NCBI RefSeq assembly: GCF_000381925.1
Contig: NZ_KB907307.1
Span: 3,720,001-3,784,000, forward strand
Length of the DNA stretch: 64,000 nucleotides
From: Nocardia sp. BMG111209
GTDB lineage: Bacteria; Actinomycetota; Actinomycetes; Mycobacteriales; Mycobacteriaceae
Direction: 5' to 3'
Shown here: one piece after another, positions 17,777-24,728 of the stretch
Numbering within the stretch: the first letter of the stretch is position 1
Layout of the letters: each line of letters begins with the position of its first letter
Translations under genes and position numbers: made by a program
The notes under the pieces: generated by a model
Databases searched by the model: none
What the model was told of the DNA's origin: nothing
Seen by the model: the letters and a program-made list of their open reading frames with translations, nothing else

Positions 17777-18274
17777 GTGTGCGAGGGTGACTGGTACCGC
17801 ATCTCGTATGCGGTCCGTAAGGACGGAACTCCGGCACCCTCCAGAGAGGTGATGTCCTACCTCGAGGAGGGCACGTGGACGGAAGGGGAGTTCGCCAACA
17901 TGCATGCCGACGAGCAGGTCGATGCCTATGCTCGACTCCTGCACACCATGCAGTACTTCGCCGACAACGGTGAGGGTGACCGGTACGAGACGATGAACGG
18001 TCTCGGAAGCGGCATCTTCGAGTTCAAGGCACGCTCTGCCCGGCTCGCTTTCTACGACACACCCGGGGATGGCACTCACGAGCCGAAGCGGACGTACGCC
18101 GACCTGGAGAACTCGGCGCATCCCTCCAGCCCGACCTGGCACATTCCCGATCTGGATCAGGAGATCCGATTGTGCAACGGGTGGCCGAAGAAGAGCAGGC
18201 AAGCAGTTCCCAGCGATATCGCCTTCGCCCGGCAAGTTCGTTCGGAGGATCTGAGCCATGACCGACGACGCTGA
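17777..18274 (+). CDS. RelE/HigB-like toxin candidate
   Basis: 165-aa protein. Its second half follows the beta-strand pattern of HigB/Gp49-like mRNA interferases: GSGIFEFKARSARLAFYD (residues 77-94), then EIRLCNGWPKKSRQAVPSDIAFARQV (129-154), the counterpart of the usual leu-leu-his-gly-phe-lys-lys strand and following helix. A stretch of about 30 residues (97-128) between these strands is extra. The start is uncertain: the GTG at 17777 has GAGCGAG upstream and leaves the dyad at 17740 outside, while an ATG at 17726 would be longer. Overlaps the downstream XRE gene by 17 nt, the toxin-first order of higBA systems. Activity not shown by sequence alone. Confidence 0.7.
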   Translation: MCEGDWYRISYAVRKDGTPAPSREVMSYLEEGTWTEGEFANMHADEQVDAYARLLHTMQYFADNGEGDRYETMNGLGSGIFEFKARSARLAFYDTPGDGTHEPKRTYADLENSAHPSSPTWHIPDLDQEIRLCNGWPKKSRQAVPSDIAFARQVRSEDLSHDRRR

Positions 18275-18755
18275 TACCGAATACGAGCGGTTCGCGAAGA
18301 CACCGCAGGGGGCCGTCCGGCTGGCCGCAGCCGACGCCACCTCGAAAGTGTGGCGAATTCTGCGACTGCTCGGCACGAACACCGGGCGGAAGCAGAACCA
18401 CATCGCGGACCTCCTCGGCGTCACCGAGGGACGTGTGTCGCAGGTACTCAACGGCGACGGCAACCTGACCGTAGCCGCGCTGGCGAAATATGCTCGCGCG
18501 TACGGCTATACCGTCAACTTCGTCCTGACTCCGGCAGAGCCGGGTGTACCGGAACTCCCGAACGAACCAGCGCGGCGCCGTCCTCCTCCCGCCTCGGCGG
18601 TCGAGCCCACGCAGACCGCAGCCGTTCGCCACGCAAGGAACTGGGCTGTCCATTGGAACCAGTCCACGCTCGCACTGCACTACCGGGATTTGACCGAACC
18701 GCAGCAATCCAAGAACACCGGCGCCGTTCCAGCGAAGATCTGGAGAATGCGATGA
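18258..18755 (+). CDS. XRE-family HTH protein, HigA-like antitoxin candidate
   Basis: 165-aa protein with a Cro/C1-type helix-turn-helix at about residues 46-66 (HIADLLGVTEGRVSQVLNG), then LTVAALAKYARAYGYTVNFVL, typical of HigA-like antitoxins. The C-terminal 65-70 residues (from about 95) are Pro/Arg-rich and then helical with WAVHWNQSTLALHYRDL, longer than a minimal antitoxin. It overlaps the toxin-like gene by 17 nt and the third gene by ATGA, so all three are translationally coupled. It probably represses its own operon. Confidence 0.8.
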   Translation: MTDDADTEYERFAKTPQGAVRLAAADATSKVWRILRLLGTNTGRKQNHIADLLGVTEGRVSQVLNGDGNLTVAALAKYARAYGYTVNFVLTPAEPGVPELPNEPARRRPPPASAVEPTQTAAVRHARNWAVHWNQSTLALHYRDLTEPQQSKNTGAVPAKIWRMR

Positions 18756-19186
18756 CCTTCAGTGTGTTGCTACTGGCCGACCACGCTGCCGTTTCCGACG
18801 GCGCCCTCTACATCAACGGCGGCGGAATCAACCTGCTCGGTAAAGACTCGTTCCCGGCACCACTCGAGGCCATGCTCGCCGCAGCGATCGATGTACCGGT
18901 CGATCGGTTCGGCACCCCTATCCGATTCACCGTAACCGTCAGCGCCGACGACGAGGGGCAGGACGAGATCGCGCATGTCGATGGCGAATTCGTCGCCGGC
19001 TTCAAACCGGGGATCGATCTGCCACCACATCCGGCCTCGAATCCGTTCGTGATCGACTTGCGGCTGTTGGCGATACCGAAGGCCGGGAACTATGTCATCA
19101 AGGCACAGACGGGCGATGCAGAGCAGAGGCTGTATTTCAGCGTCGTCCATGCATCCGTCGGCCCGATCGGCGACGAACCTGAATAA
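18752..19186 (+). CDS. Unknown protein coupled to the toxin-antitoxin pair (DUF6941-like)
   Basis: 144-aa protein starting MTFSVLLLADHAAVSDGALYINGGG. The N-terminus, the beta-rich middle (IRFTVTVSADDEGQDEIAHVDGEF) and the C-terminal NYVIKAQTGDAEQRLYFSVVHA resemble, from memory, a small DUF6941-type family without a known role. There is no signal peptide, transmembrane helix or catalytic motif I can name. The ATG overlaps the XRE stop (ATGA), so it is made in step with the antitoxin-like protein. It could be a third component of the module or a passenger; the coupling favours the first. Confidence 0.75.
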   Translation: MTFSVLLLADHAAVSDGALYINGGGINLLGKDSFPAPLEAMLAAAIDVPVDRFGTPIRFTVTVSADDEGQDEIAHVDGEFVAGFKPGIDLPPHPASNPFVIDLRLLAIPKAGNYVIKAQTGDAEQRLYFSVVHASVGPIGDEPE

Positions 19187-19287
19187 AGGCAGGTTCGGCA
19201 CACCCGCCGGAGCAGCACCGGCCGTATTCGAAACCAGTACGAACAACGAAAGCCCCAGGAGCCGAGGCGACTTTCGGCACCGGCGCG

Positions 19288-20052
19288 TCAGCGCAAGGGA
19301 TAGGCCGTGGCCGGGTCGGTGGCGACGTATTGGGCCCAGGTCTGGGTGCCGTCGGTGTGGTCCGGGCAGGTGTTGTAGCCCGCGCGGAAGCCGCGGGCGA
19401 TGGCGCCGGGGAGGCGCAGAGGTAATGCCCGGCGGGGACCGCCGTGGCGGGCGCGCCACACCTCCGCCATCTCGGCGAGGGTCAGTACCTCCGGGCCACC
19501 GAAATCCTCACGGCGCCACAGCGGACGGCCCTCGATCAGGTCGGCGACGCGGACCGCGACATCCTCCGCCGCCACCGTCTGGAATCGGAAATCCCCCGGT
19601 AGTGGCGCCACAGGTAGTCGCCGCACATGGTGCAGCAGTGCGGCGATCAGGTCGTGGAACTGGGTGGCGCGCAGAATCGTGTGTGGCAGCAGGCTGCCCG
19701 CGATGATGTCCTCACAGGCCAGTTTTCGCTGGTAGTACCGGAACGGGATCCGGTCGATGCCGACGATGGACACGTACAGCAGATGCGATACGTCGCCGAG
19801 TTCGGCCAGCAGATTCCGGGTCTGCATCGGATCGGGCTTGCCGAACTGCCGGAAATCCGAGGCCGCGTGCACGATCAGATCCACGCCCGCGGCGGCCGCG
19901 CGCACCCCCGCCCCGGTCGTCAGGTCGCCGACGTGGGTACCCGCGCCGGCCCGGCGCGACAACACCCGGACGTCGTGACCACGCACCCGCAACCGGGTGA
20001 CGATGTGCTGACCCAGGACACCGGTACCACCGGTAACCAGAACCGTTGCCAT
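19288..20052 (-). CDS. NAD(P)-binding SDR-like protein (NmrA/UPF0105-like)
   Basis: 254-aa atypical SDR with MATVLVTGGTGVLGQHIV (TGGxGxxG loop) and DVRVLSRRAG for cofactor discrimination, then VDLIVHAASD, LLYVSIVGIDRIPFRYYQRKLACEDII (a Tyr-x-x-x-Lys-like YYQRK) and TILRATQFHDL. This is typical of nucleoside-diphosphate-sugar-epimerase-like proteins used as reductases or sensors. The ATG at 20052 was chosen because an upstream in-frame ATG lacks a ribosome site. It faces the repeat element at 20096 and converges with the toxin-antitoxin operon. Substrate unknown. Confidence 0.87.
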   Translation of the reverse strand: MATVLVTGGTGVLGQHIVTRLRVRGHDVRVLSRRAGAGTHVGDLTTGAGVRAAAAGVDLIVHAASDFRQFGKPDPMQTRNLLAELGDVSHLLYVSIVGIDRIPFRYYQRKLACEDIIAGSLLPHTILRATQFHDLIAALLHHVRRLPVAPLPGDFRFQTVAAEDVAVRVADLIEGRPLWRREDFGGPEVLTLAEMAEVWRARHGGPRRALPLRLPGAIARGFRAGYNTCPDHTDGTQTWAQYVATDPATAYPLR

Positions 20053-20095
20053 AGATGTATGCCTACCCGCACACGCTCGCACCCACAAGCATCCC

Positions 20096-20306
20096 CACGG
20101 TCACCCCACCATCAACGGCCGCCCGAACGTCGAGGCCCGCCCCGGGCCTGGACCGACGGAGGCGGGGGAGCGAAGCGGAGGAGCCGGAGGAGGGAAGGCC
20201 CGGGGTCACGAGGGCCTCGACCGCCGAAGCGAAGCGAAGGCCGAAAATACAGCCCTCGACAGCCGAAGCGAAGCGGAGGCCATGAACGAGGCCATGAACA
20301 CAGAGG
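20096..20306 (+). repeat. About 210-bp dispersed element, left copy
   Basis: Matches, in inverse orientation, the copy at 24391-24606. Shared landmarks in order are GGTCACCCCACCATCAACG, GGCCCGCCCCGGGCCTGGAC, a purine-rich core GGGGGAGCGAAGCGGAGGAG, GGGGTCACGAGGGCCTCGAC, then GAAGCGAAGCG units and ATGAACACAGA. The left copy has one extra GAAGCGAAGCG unit and lacks the short tandem of the right copy. No coding potential and no transposase nearby. It occupies most of the 288-bp gap before the FAD oxidase. Confidence 0.85.
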
Positions 20307-20340
20307 CGGAATGACCCCTCATGTGGTTAGCTGTGGGGTC

Positions 20341-21627
20341 ATGAGCACGACGTTGGCCGCCACCCCTCCTGCGGAGTACGTACCTCGCGATACCGCGGAT
20401 GTCGTTCGCACGGTTCGCGATTCACGGCCGCAACCGCTGACCATCCGGGGCGGCGAACGCGGCAGCGAACATGAGGACCGTCCGGTCGCTCCGGATCGGC
20501 GCGTCGTGCTCTCGCTGCGCCGGATGAACCGGGTGCAGGCCGTCGACGCCGATGCCCGGCTGGTCCGGGTGCAGGCCGGCGCCCGGCTGTCCGATATCGA
20601 CCGCACCCTCGGCGCGCACGGCCTCGGCCTGCCGGTCGTCGGCGACCACCGGGAGATCACCGCCGGTGGATTCGCCGCGGTGGGCGGGCTCTCGGCGGCG
20701 TCGCATCGGTACGGCATGTTCAGCGACAACGTCGTCTCGCTCGAATATGTCGATCCCGAGGGACGTTTCGGCACCTGCGGGCGCACCCACCACGCCGAGC
20801 GGTTCCATCGCATTCTCGGCAGCGCCGGGCGGGCGGGCATCATCACGGCGCTGACGCTGGAGGCCGTCGAGGTCGACAAGGATCGCACCTGGCTCACCTC
20901 CGACGCGCACCGCTTCCTGGACTTCGACACCTTCGTCGAACACTCGCTGGCCGAGATCAACCGGCCCGGTGACACCCTGCTCCAGGTGGGCCGCTGGGTC
21001 GACACCGCGCCGCTGCGGGTGGCCCGGCCGGTCGGCAGCGGGCAGTTGCAGCTGGGCACGGTCCGCTTCGGCCAGTGGTCGAGCCTGCACCCGGCCACCG
21101 CCACCCCCTCGCTGCGCGCCCGCCGCGAGCTCGGCGCCCGCGCACGCAAGGGCCTCGGCGCGATCGCCTCGCACGCCAGCGGCCGCGCCGCCATGCCGGT
21201 CCGGCACGCCGCCGCCGGCGCGCTCATGTTCTCCCCCAAGGTGCTGACGCTGCGCGACGCGGAATACCTCGCCGACACCGTGATCAGCTCCTCCGGCGAG
21301 CGCGGCCCGGCCTACCGCGTCGCCGTGTTCGCGCCGCTGTCGAGCTACCACTCGGTGTTCCACCGGCTGCACGATCTGCTCACCGAGCGCCGCGAGCACG
21401 CCGACTGCTTCACCGTCATCTCGGCGCAGACCTACGGGGTGCGGTCGCCGTATCTGCACGAGCAGGTCGGCGAGGACCACGGCTACATCAGCTTCACCTG
21501 CCGGCTGCGTCCGCCGAGCAACTACCCGGGCAAGCGCGGCACCCCCGAACTGCTGCACGACATCGACGCCGCCGTCGACGACATCTGCGCCTCCGAGCGC
21601 GGCCAGCGGTACCACATCCCGGACTGA
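20341..21627 (+). CDS. FAD-binding (PCMH-type) oxidoreductase
   Basis: 428-aa flavoprotein with an N-terminal PCMH/FAD-binding-4 domain: QPLTIRGGERGSEH, then VRVQAGARLSDIDRTLGAHGLGLPVVGDHREITAGGFAAVGG and LSAASHRYGMFSDNVVSLEYVDPEG. The C-terminal half shows no clear substrate domain signature. The ATG at 20341 was chosen because upstream sequence belongs to the repeat element. There is no signal peptide. The context (secreted peptide, thioesterase, cytochrome oxidase) does not point to a substrate; sugar, phenol or D-lactate-type oxidases are all possible. Confidence 0.85.
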   Translation: MSTTLAATPPAEYVPRDTADVVRTVRDSRPQPLTIRGGERGSEHEDRPVAPDRRVVLSLRRMNRVQAVDADARLVRVQAGARLSDIDRTLGAHGLGLPVVGDHREITAGGFAAVGGLSAASHRYGMFSDNVVSLEYVDPEGRFGTCGRTHHAERFHRILGSAGRAGIITALTLEAVEVDKDRTWLTSDAHRFLDFDTFVEHSLAEINRPGDTLLQVGRWVDTAPLRVARPVGSGQLQLGTVRFGQWSSLHPATATPSLRARRELGARARKGLGAIASHASGRAAMPVRHAAAGALMFSPKVLTLRDAEYLADTVISSSGERGPAYRVAVFAPLSSYHSVFHRLHDLLTERREHADCFTVISAQTYGVRSPYLHEQVGEDHGYISFTCRLRPPSNYPGKRGTPELLHDIDAAVDDICASERGQRYHIPD

Positions 21628-21640
21628 CTCGGAACGACCG

Positions 21641-21673
21641 ATGGGGTGGCGCCGCGGTGCGGTGCCACCCCAT
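21641..21673. terminator. Stem-loop between convergent genes
   Basis: ATGGGGTGGC (21641-21650) pairs with GCCACCCCAT (21664-21673) across a 13-nt loop. It lies between the stop of the FAD oxidase and that of the small secreted protein and could end transcription from both sides. No clear T-run, as is common in this group. Confidence 0.55.
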
Positions 21674-21697
21674 TCGTCGATGCGCGACGTGTGTCCG

Positions 21698-21943
21698 CTA
21701 GTTCGGCGGAACGCACACGCCCGGAAAACAACTGGGGCCGTCACCGCTGCCCGACGAGCCGGTGCCCGCGACGTCACGTACGCCGGGGGCGGGTGAGCCC
21801 GCATCGGCCGCGGGTGCCACCGCAACCGCCGGATCGGTGTCGGCGATCAGTGGGATCGGAGCGGCGGTGGCCGGCGGGGCCGCGAGCCCGGAGAAGATCG
21901 CGGCGGCCAGCAGCCCGCCTCCCGCTGTGGTGCAAATTCGCAT
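21698..21943 (-). CDS. Small secreted protein, 81 aa
   Basis: MRICTTAGGGLLAAAIFSGLAAPPATAAP is a Sec signal peptide with a cleavage site near ATAA, leaving a short mature chain of about 50 residues, rich in Pro, Gly, Ser and Ala, that ends in SCFPGVCVPPN. The two cysteines four residues apart could form a disulfide. It resembles the many tiny exported proteins of Nocardia and mycobacteria without known role. A GTG at 21952 would add three residues. It stands alone, convergent with the FAD oxidase. Confidence 0.65.
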   Translation of the reverse strand: MRICTTAGGGLLAAAIFSGLAAPPATAAPIPLIADTDPAVAVAPAADAGSPAPGVRDVAGTGSSGSGDGPSCFPGVCVPPN

Positions 21944-22133
21944 GTCCTGCACTTTCTTTCGATTCCTTCGACTCCCCGGAATTCAACTGTCACCGGCGTG
22001 GCGGGACAAGGCCGCAATCCTGCTGCCCCGGCAGTCCGGGGCATCCGATGCCGAGGGGCCGCGCGGCTGATATCGGTCGGGATGCTCCGGTCACGTCCGC
22101 CAGATTCGCGGAAAATAGTTGCGGCGGAACCGA

Positions 22134-22568
22134 TCAGGCGGACGGCACGGCCATCAGCGTGGCCTGCATCAGGGCGACCGGGCGGGTGTCCTCGGCTCCG
22201 GCCGTGACCTCGGCGGTGCAGACGGTGAGGGTGCGACCGGATCGCACGACCGTCGCCGTCGCCAGAAACCGCTGCCCCACAGCCGGACTCATGAGATTGA
22301 CCTTGAATTCGACGGTGAGGATGTCCCGATCGGGTGGTTGCAGCGACATGGCCGCGTAGCCGCACGCCGAATCGGCCAGCGTGGTGATGGCACCGGCGTG
22401 CACGAAACCGTTCTGCTGGCACAGATCTGCGCGGAACGGCAGCTCGAGCACGACCCGGCCCGGCGCCAGGCTCGCGATGCCGATCCCGAGGGTGGTGAGC
22501 AGCGTCTGGCGTCCGATACTGTCGCGCAGCCGTGCTTCCTGCGCAGGGCTCAGAGTGGTATCCGGCAC
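22134..22568 (-). CDS. PaaI-type hot-dog thioesterase
   Basis: 144-aa hot-dog protein. The central QNGFVHAGAITTLADSACGYAA (about residues 54-75) is the PaaI/YbgC-like substrate helix and active site, with His-Ala-Gly and the Asp in TLADSA. It then continues DILTVEFKVNLMSPA and VRSGRTLTVCTAEV. Such enzymes hydrolyse acyl- or aryl-CoA esters. It is leftward and ends well clear of the secreted peptide. A perfect stem-loop at 22606 separates it from ctaF, so it has its own promoter. Confidence 0.88.
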   Translation of the reverse strand: MPDTTLSPAQEARLRDSIGRQTLLTTLGIGIASLAPGRVVLELPFRADLCQQNGFVHAGAITTLADSACGYAAMSLQPPDRDILTVEFKVNLMSPAVGQRFLATATVVRSGRTLTVCTAEVTAGAEDTRPVALMQATLMAVPSA

Positions 22569-22605
22569 TGCCGCAGCCTAACTCGGGCCGAGTGCCGCAA
22601 CACGA

Positions 22606-22638
22606 AACCGCCCCCGGGAGCGTCTCCCGGGGGCGGTT
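22606..22638 (-). terminator. Strong stem-loop terminator after ctaF
   Basis: AACCGCCCCCGGGAG (22606-22620) pairs perfectly with CTCCCGGGGGCGGTT (22624-22638) across a 3-nt loop, giving a 15-bp GC-rich hairpin 18 nt past the ctaF stop. It ends the ctaC-ctaF transcript. Confidence 0.85.
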
Positions 22639-22655
22639 CGATGCCTACGCGAAGA

Positions 22656-23072
22656 TCAGTGCTTCTCCGGTCCGATGTGGTACTCGAACACCAGCCCGGC
22701 GGCGGCGGAGAGGATGCACACCACACCCAGTCCGATCAGCCAGAACTGGAAGAAGGCGAATCCGGTCGCGGTGATCGCGGCGGCGCCGGCGAGCAGGATG
22801 GGCCAGAACGAGCCGGGCGAGAAGAAGCCCAGATCACCCGCGCCGTCGACGATCTCCGCATCCTCGAAGTCCTCCGGGCGCAGGTCCAGGCGGCGGGCGA
22901 CGAAGCGGAAGTAGGTGCCGACGATCAGGGTCAGGCCCGCCGTCAGCACGATCGCCGTGGTACCCGCCCATTCCACACCCGTGCGCGACTGGCCGGTGAA
23001 GAAGGCGTAGACGACCGCCACGATGATGAAGAACACCGTGAGCAGCTCGAAGATGCGTGCTTCGACCTTCAT
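22656..23072 (-). CDS. ctaF: Cytochrome c oxidase subunit 4 (actinobacterial)
   Basis: 138-aa membrane protein of the aa3-type oxidase in the bcc-aa3 supercomplex. Four hydrophobic segments are seen: [55 protein letters not shown] and [19 protein letters not shown]; the first two start near residues 10 and 40. [11 protein letters not shown] at the N-terminus and [10 protein letters not shown] at the C-terminus are characteristic of the actinobacterial subunit. It follows ctaC by 28 nt on the same strand, as in M. tuberculosis (Rv2199c, recalled). Confidence 0.93.
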   Translation of the reverse strand: MKVEARIFELLTVFFIIVAVVYAFFTGQSRTGVEWAGTTAIVLTAGLTLIVGTYFRFVARRLDLRPEDFEDAEIVDGAGDLGFFSPGSFWPILLAGAAAITATGFAFFQFWLIGLGVVCILSAAAGLVFEYHIGPEKH

Positions 23073-23100
23073 GTCAGATCACATTCCTCTTTGCTCTCGG

Positions 23101-24186
23101 TTACTTGCTCTCGGCCTGGCTGGCTTCCCGCGACGAGCGCGAGGTGTCGAACGGGTGCGTGGACACCGCGACCGGCGACTCCTTGATGGACGCCAGCGCC
23201 TCGGCGTTCGTCTTGCCGGCCTCACGGGCGGCGAGGTACTGCTGGAACTTCTCCGGCGACACGGCCCGGACCTCGAAGTTCATCATCGAGTGGAAGGTAC
23301 CGCACATCTCCGCGCAGCGGCCGACGAAGGCTCCCTCCTTCTCGATCTTCGTGATCTGGAAGACGTTGTCGGAGTGGTTCTCCTTCGGGTTCGGCATCAC
23401 GTCCCGCTTGAATAGGAACTCCGGCACCCAGAAGGAGTGCACGACGTCGGCGGAGGCGATCTGGAACTCGATGTTCTTACCGGTCGGCAGTACCAGCACC
23501 GGGATCTCCTGGCTGGAGCCCACCGTCTCTACCTTGTCGTAGTGCAGGTAGCTGATGTCCTGGGCGGGCAGGCCGTGGTCGGGGCCCGGCTGCGCGTGGC
23601 CGTTGGCCTTGCGCTCCTTGTACTCGTCGATGATCTCCTGGTTCAGGCCCTGCCGGGTGTTGTCCACCCCGTCGTAGACCTGGCCGTTGTCACCGACGAC
23701 CTTCTGGTAGCCGAACTTCCAGTTCCATTGGAACGCGGTCACATCGACGACCACGTCCGGATTGGAGACCTTCTCGTGCACGTAGTTCTGCACGACCACG
23801 GTGAAGTAGAACAGGACCGCGATGATGACGAACGGGATCGCGGTGTACGTCAGTTCAAGCGGCACGTTGTAGCCGGTCTGCCGGGGGAACTCCGGGGAGG
23901 TCGCCTTCTTGCGGTGGAACGCGACGGTCCAGAAGGTCAGGCCCCACACCAGCACACCCATGGCCAGAGCGGCAATGACCGACCACGTCCACAGCTCGCG
24001 CATCTTCGTCGCCTGCGGGGTGATACCCGACGGCCAGCCGAATCGCAGCACGGGATTGTCGATCGAGCAGCCGGAGACGAGCATCACGGTGATCCCCATG
24101 GCCACCGCCAGCCCGGCCCGCCGAAGGATGCGACCCCGCCCCCGTGCGGGGCGCGCTCCTGTCGCTTCGCTCGCCTTGTGCGTCAC
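23101..24186 (-). CDS. ctaC: Cytochrome c oxidase subunit II
   Basis: 361-aa lipoprotein-type subunit II. The N-terminus has a basic run, a hydrophobic stretch and the lipobox VSGC. Two membrane helices follow (VIAALAMGVLVWGLTFW, IPFVIIAVLFYFTVVV), then the extracellular cupredoxin domain with the CuA ligands in GRCAEMCGTFHSMM near residue 300. It takes electrons from the cytochrome bc1 complex and passes them to subunit I. The GTG at 24186 has GGAAGG 8 nt upstream; a TTG at 24192 is too close to that site. First gene of ctaC-ctaF, divergent from asnB with 542 bp between. Confidence 0.95.
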   Translation of the reverse strand: MTHKASEATGARPARGRGRILRRAGLAVAMGITVMLVSGCSIDNPVLRFGWPSGITPQATKMRELWTWSVIAALAMGVLVWGLTFWTVAFHRKKATSPEFPRQTGYNVPLELTYTAIPFVIIAVLFYFTVVVQNYVHEKVSNPDVVVDVTAFQWNWKFGYQKVVGDNGQVYDGVDNTRQGLNQEIIDEYKERKANGHAQPGPDHGLPAQDISYLHYDKVETVGSSQEIPVLVLPTGKNIEFQIASADVVHSFWVPEFLFKRDVMPNPKENHSDNVFQITKIEKEGAFVGRCAEMCGTFHSMMNFEVRAVSPEKFQQYLAAREAGKTNAEALASIKESPVAVSTHPFDTSRSSREASQAESK

Positions 24187-24390
24187 GCTCAACGCCTTCC
24201 TGGTCGTCCATCCGACTCATGAGCCCGCCCGGATGGCCGGACGGCACATATTCAGCACGTTCGGGCCACTCCCGGGCTGTGCGCCCACGATGCTGCCGAC
24301 CGCACGCAACGCACGACCGGCCGCTCGAGTTCCCGAGTACTACGCAGCGTAGACCAAACGAGGTGTGGCGTTGTGCCGGGGTCTGATTCG

Positions 24391-24606
24391 TGTCTGTGTT
24401 CATGGCCTCCGCGTTCATGGCCTTCGCTTCGCTTCGGCTGTCGAGGCCCTCGTGACCCCGGGGCTTCCCTCCTCCGGCTCCTCCGCTTCGCTCCCCCGCC
24501 TCCGTCGGTCCAGGCCCGGGGCGGGCCTGGACCTTCGGGCGGCCCCGTTCATGTCGGGCGGGCCCGTTCATGTCGGGCGGGCCCGTTGATGGTGGGGTGA
24601 CCGCGC
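24391..24606 (-). repeat. About 210-bp dispersed element, right (inverted) copy
   Basis: Reverse complement of the element at 20096-20306, with the same ordered landmarks and long exact stretches. It carries a local 19-bp tandem (CCCGTTCATGTCGGGCGGG and a variant, about 24544-24590) absent from the left copy. It fills the middle of the ctaC-asnB gap (24187-24728); the remaining bases hold presumed promoters only. Confidence 0.85.
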
Positions 24607-24728
24607 GGGGGTGGGTGGGGTGACCGTGTGGTGTAGATACTGCGTCGCGGGGGTGGGTACGGCATACTCTGAGACTGATTTCGCGTGTTCCCGACCGCCC
24701 CCGATACCGGAACGAGGTTCTCGACGCA

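Noticed and set aside
20096..24606. The two inverted 210-bp copies as ends of a composite transposon
   Set aside because: No transposase, no visible target-site duplications, and the enclosed ctaF-ctaC genes are core genes in normal order.
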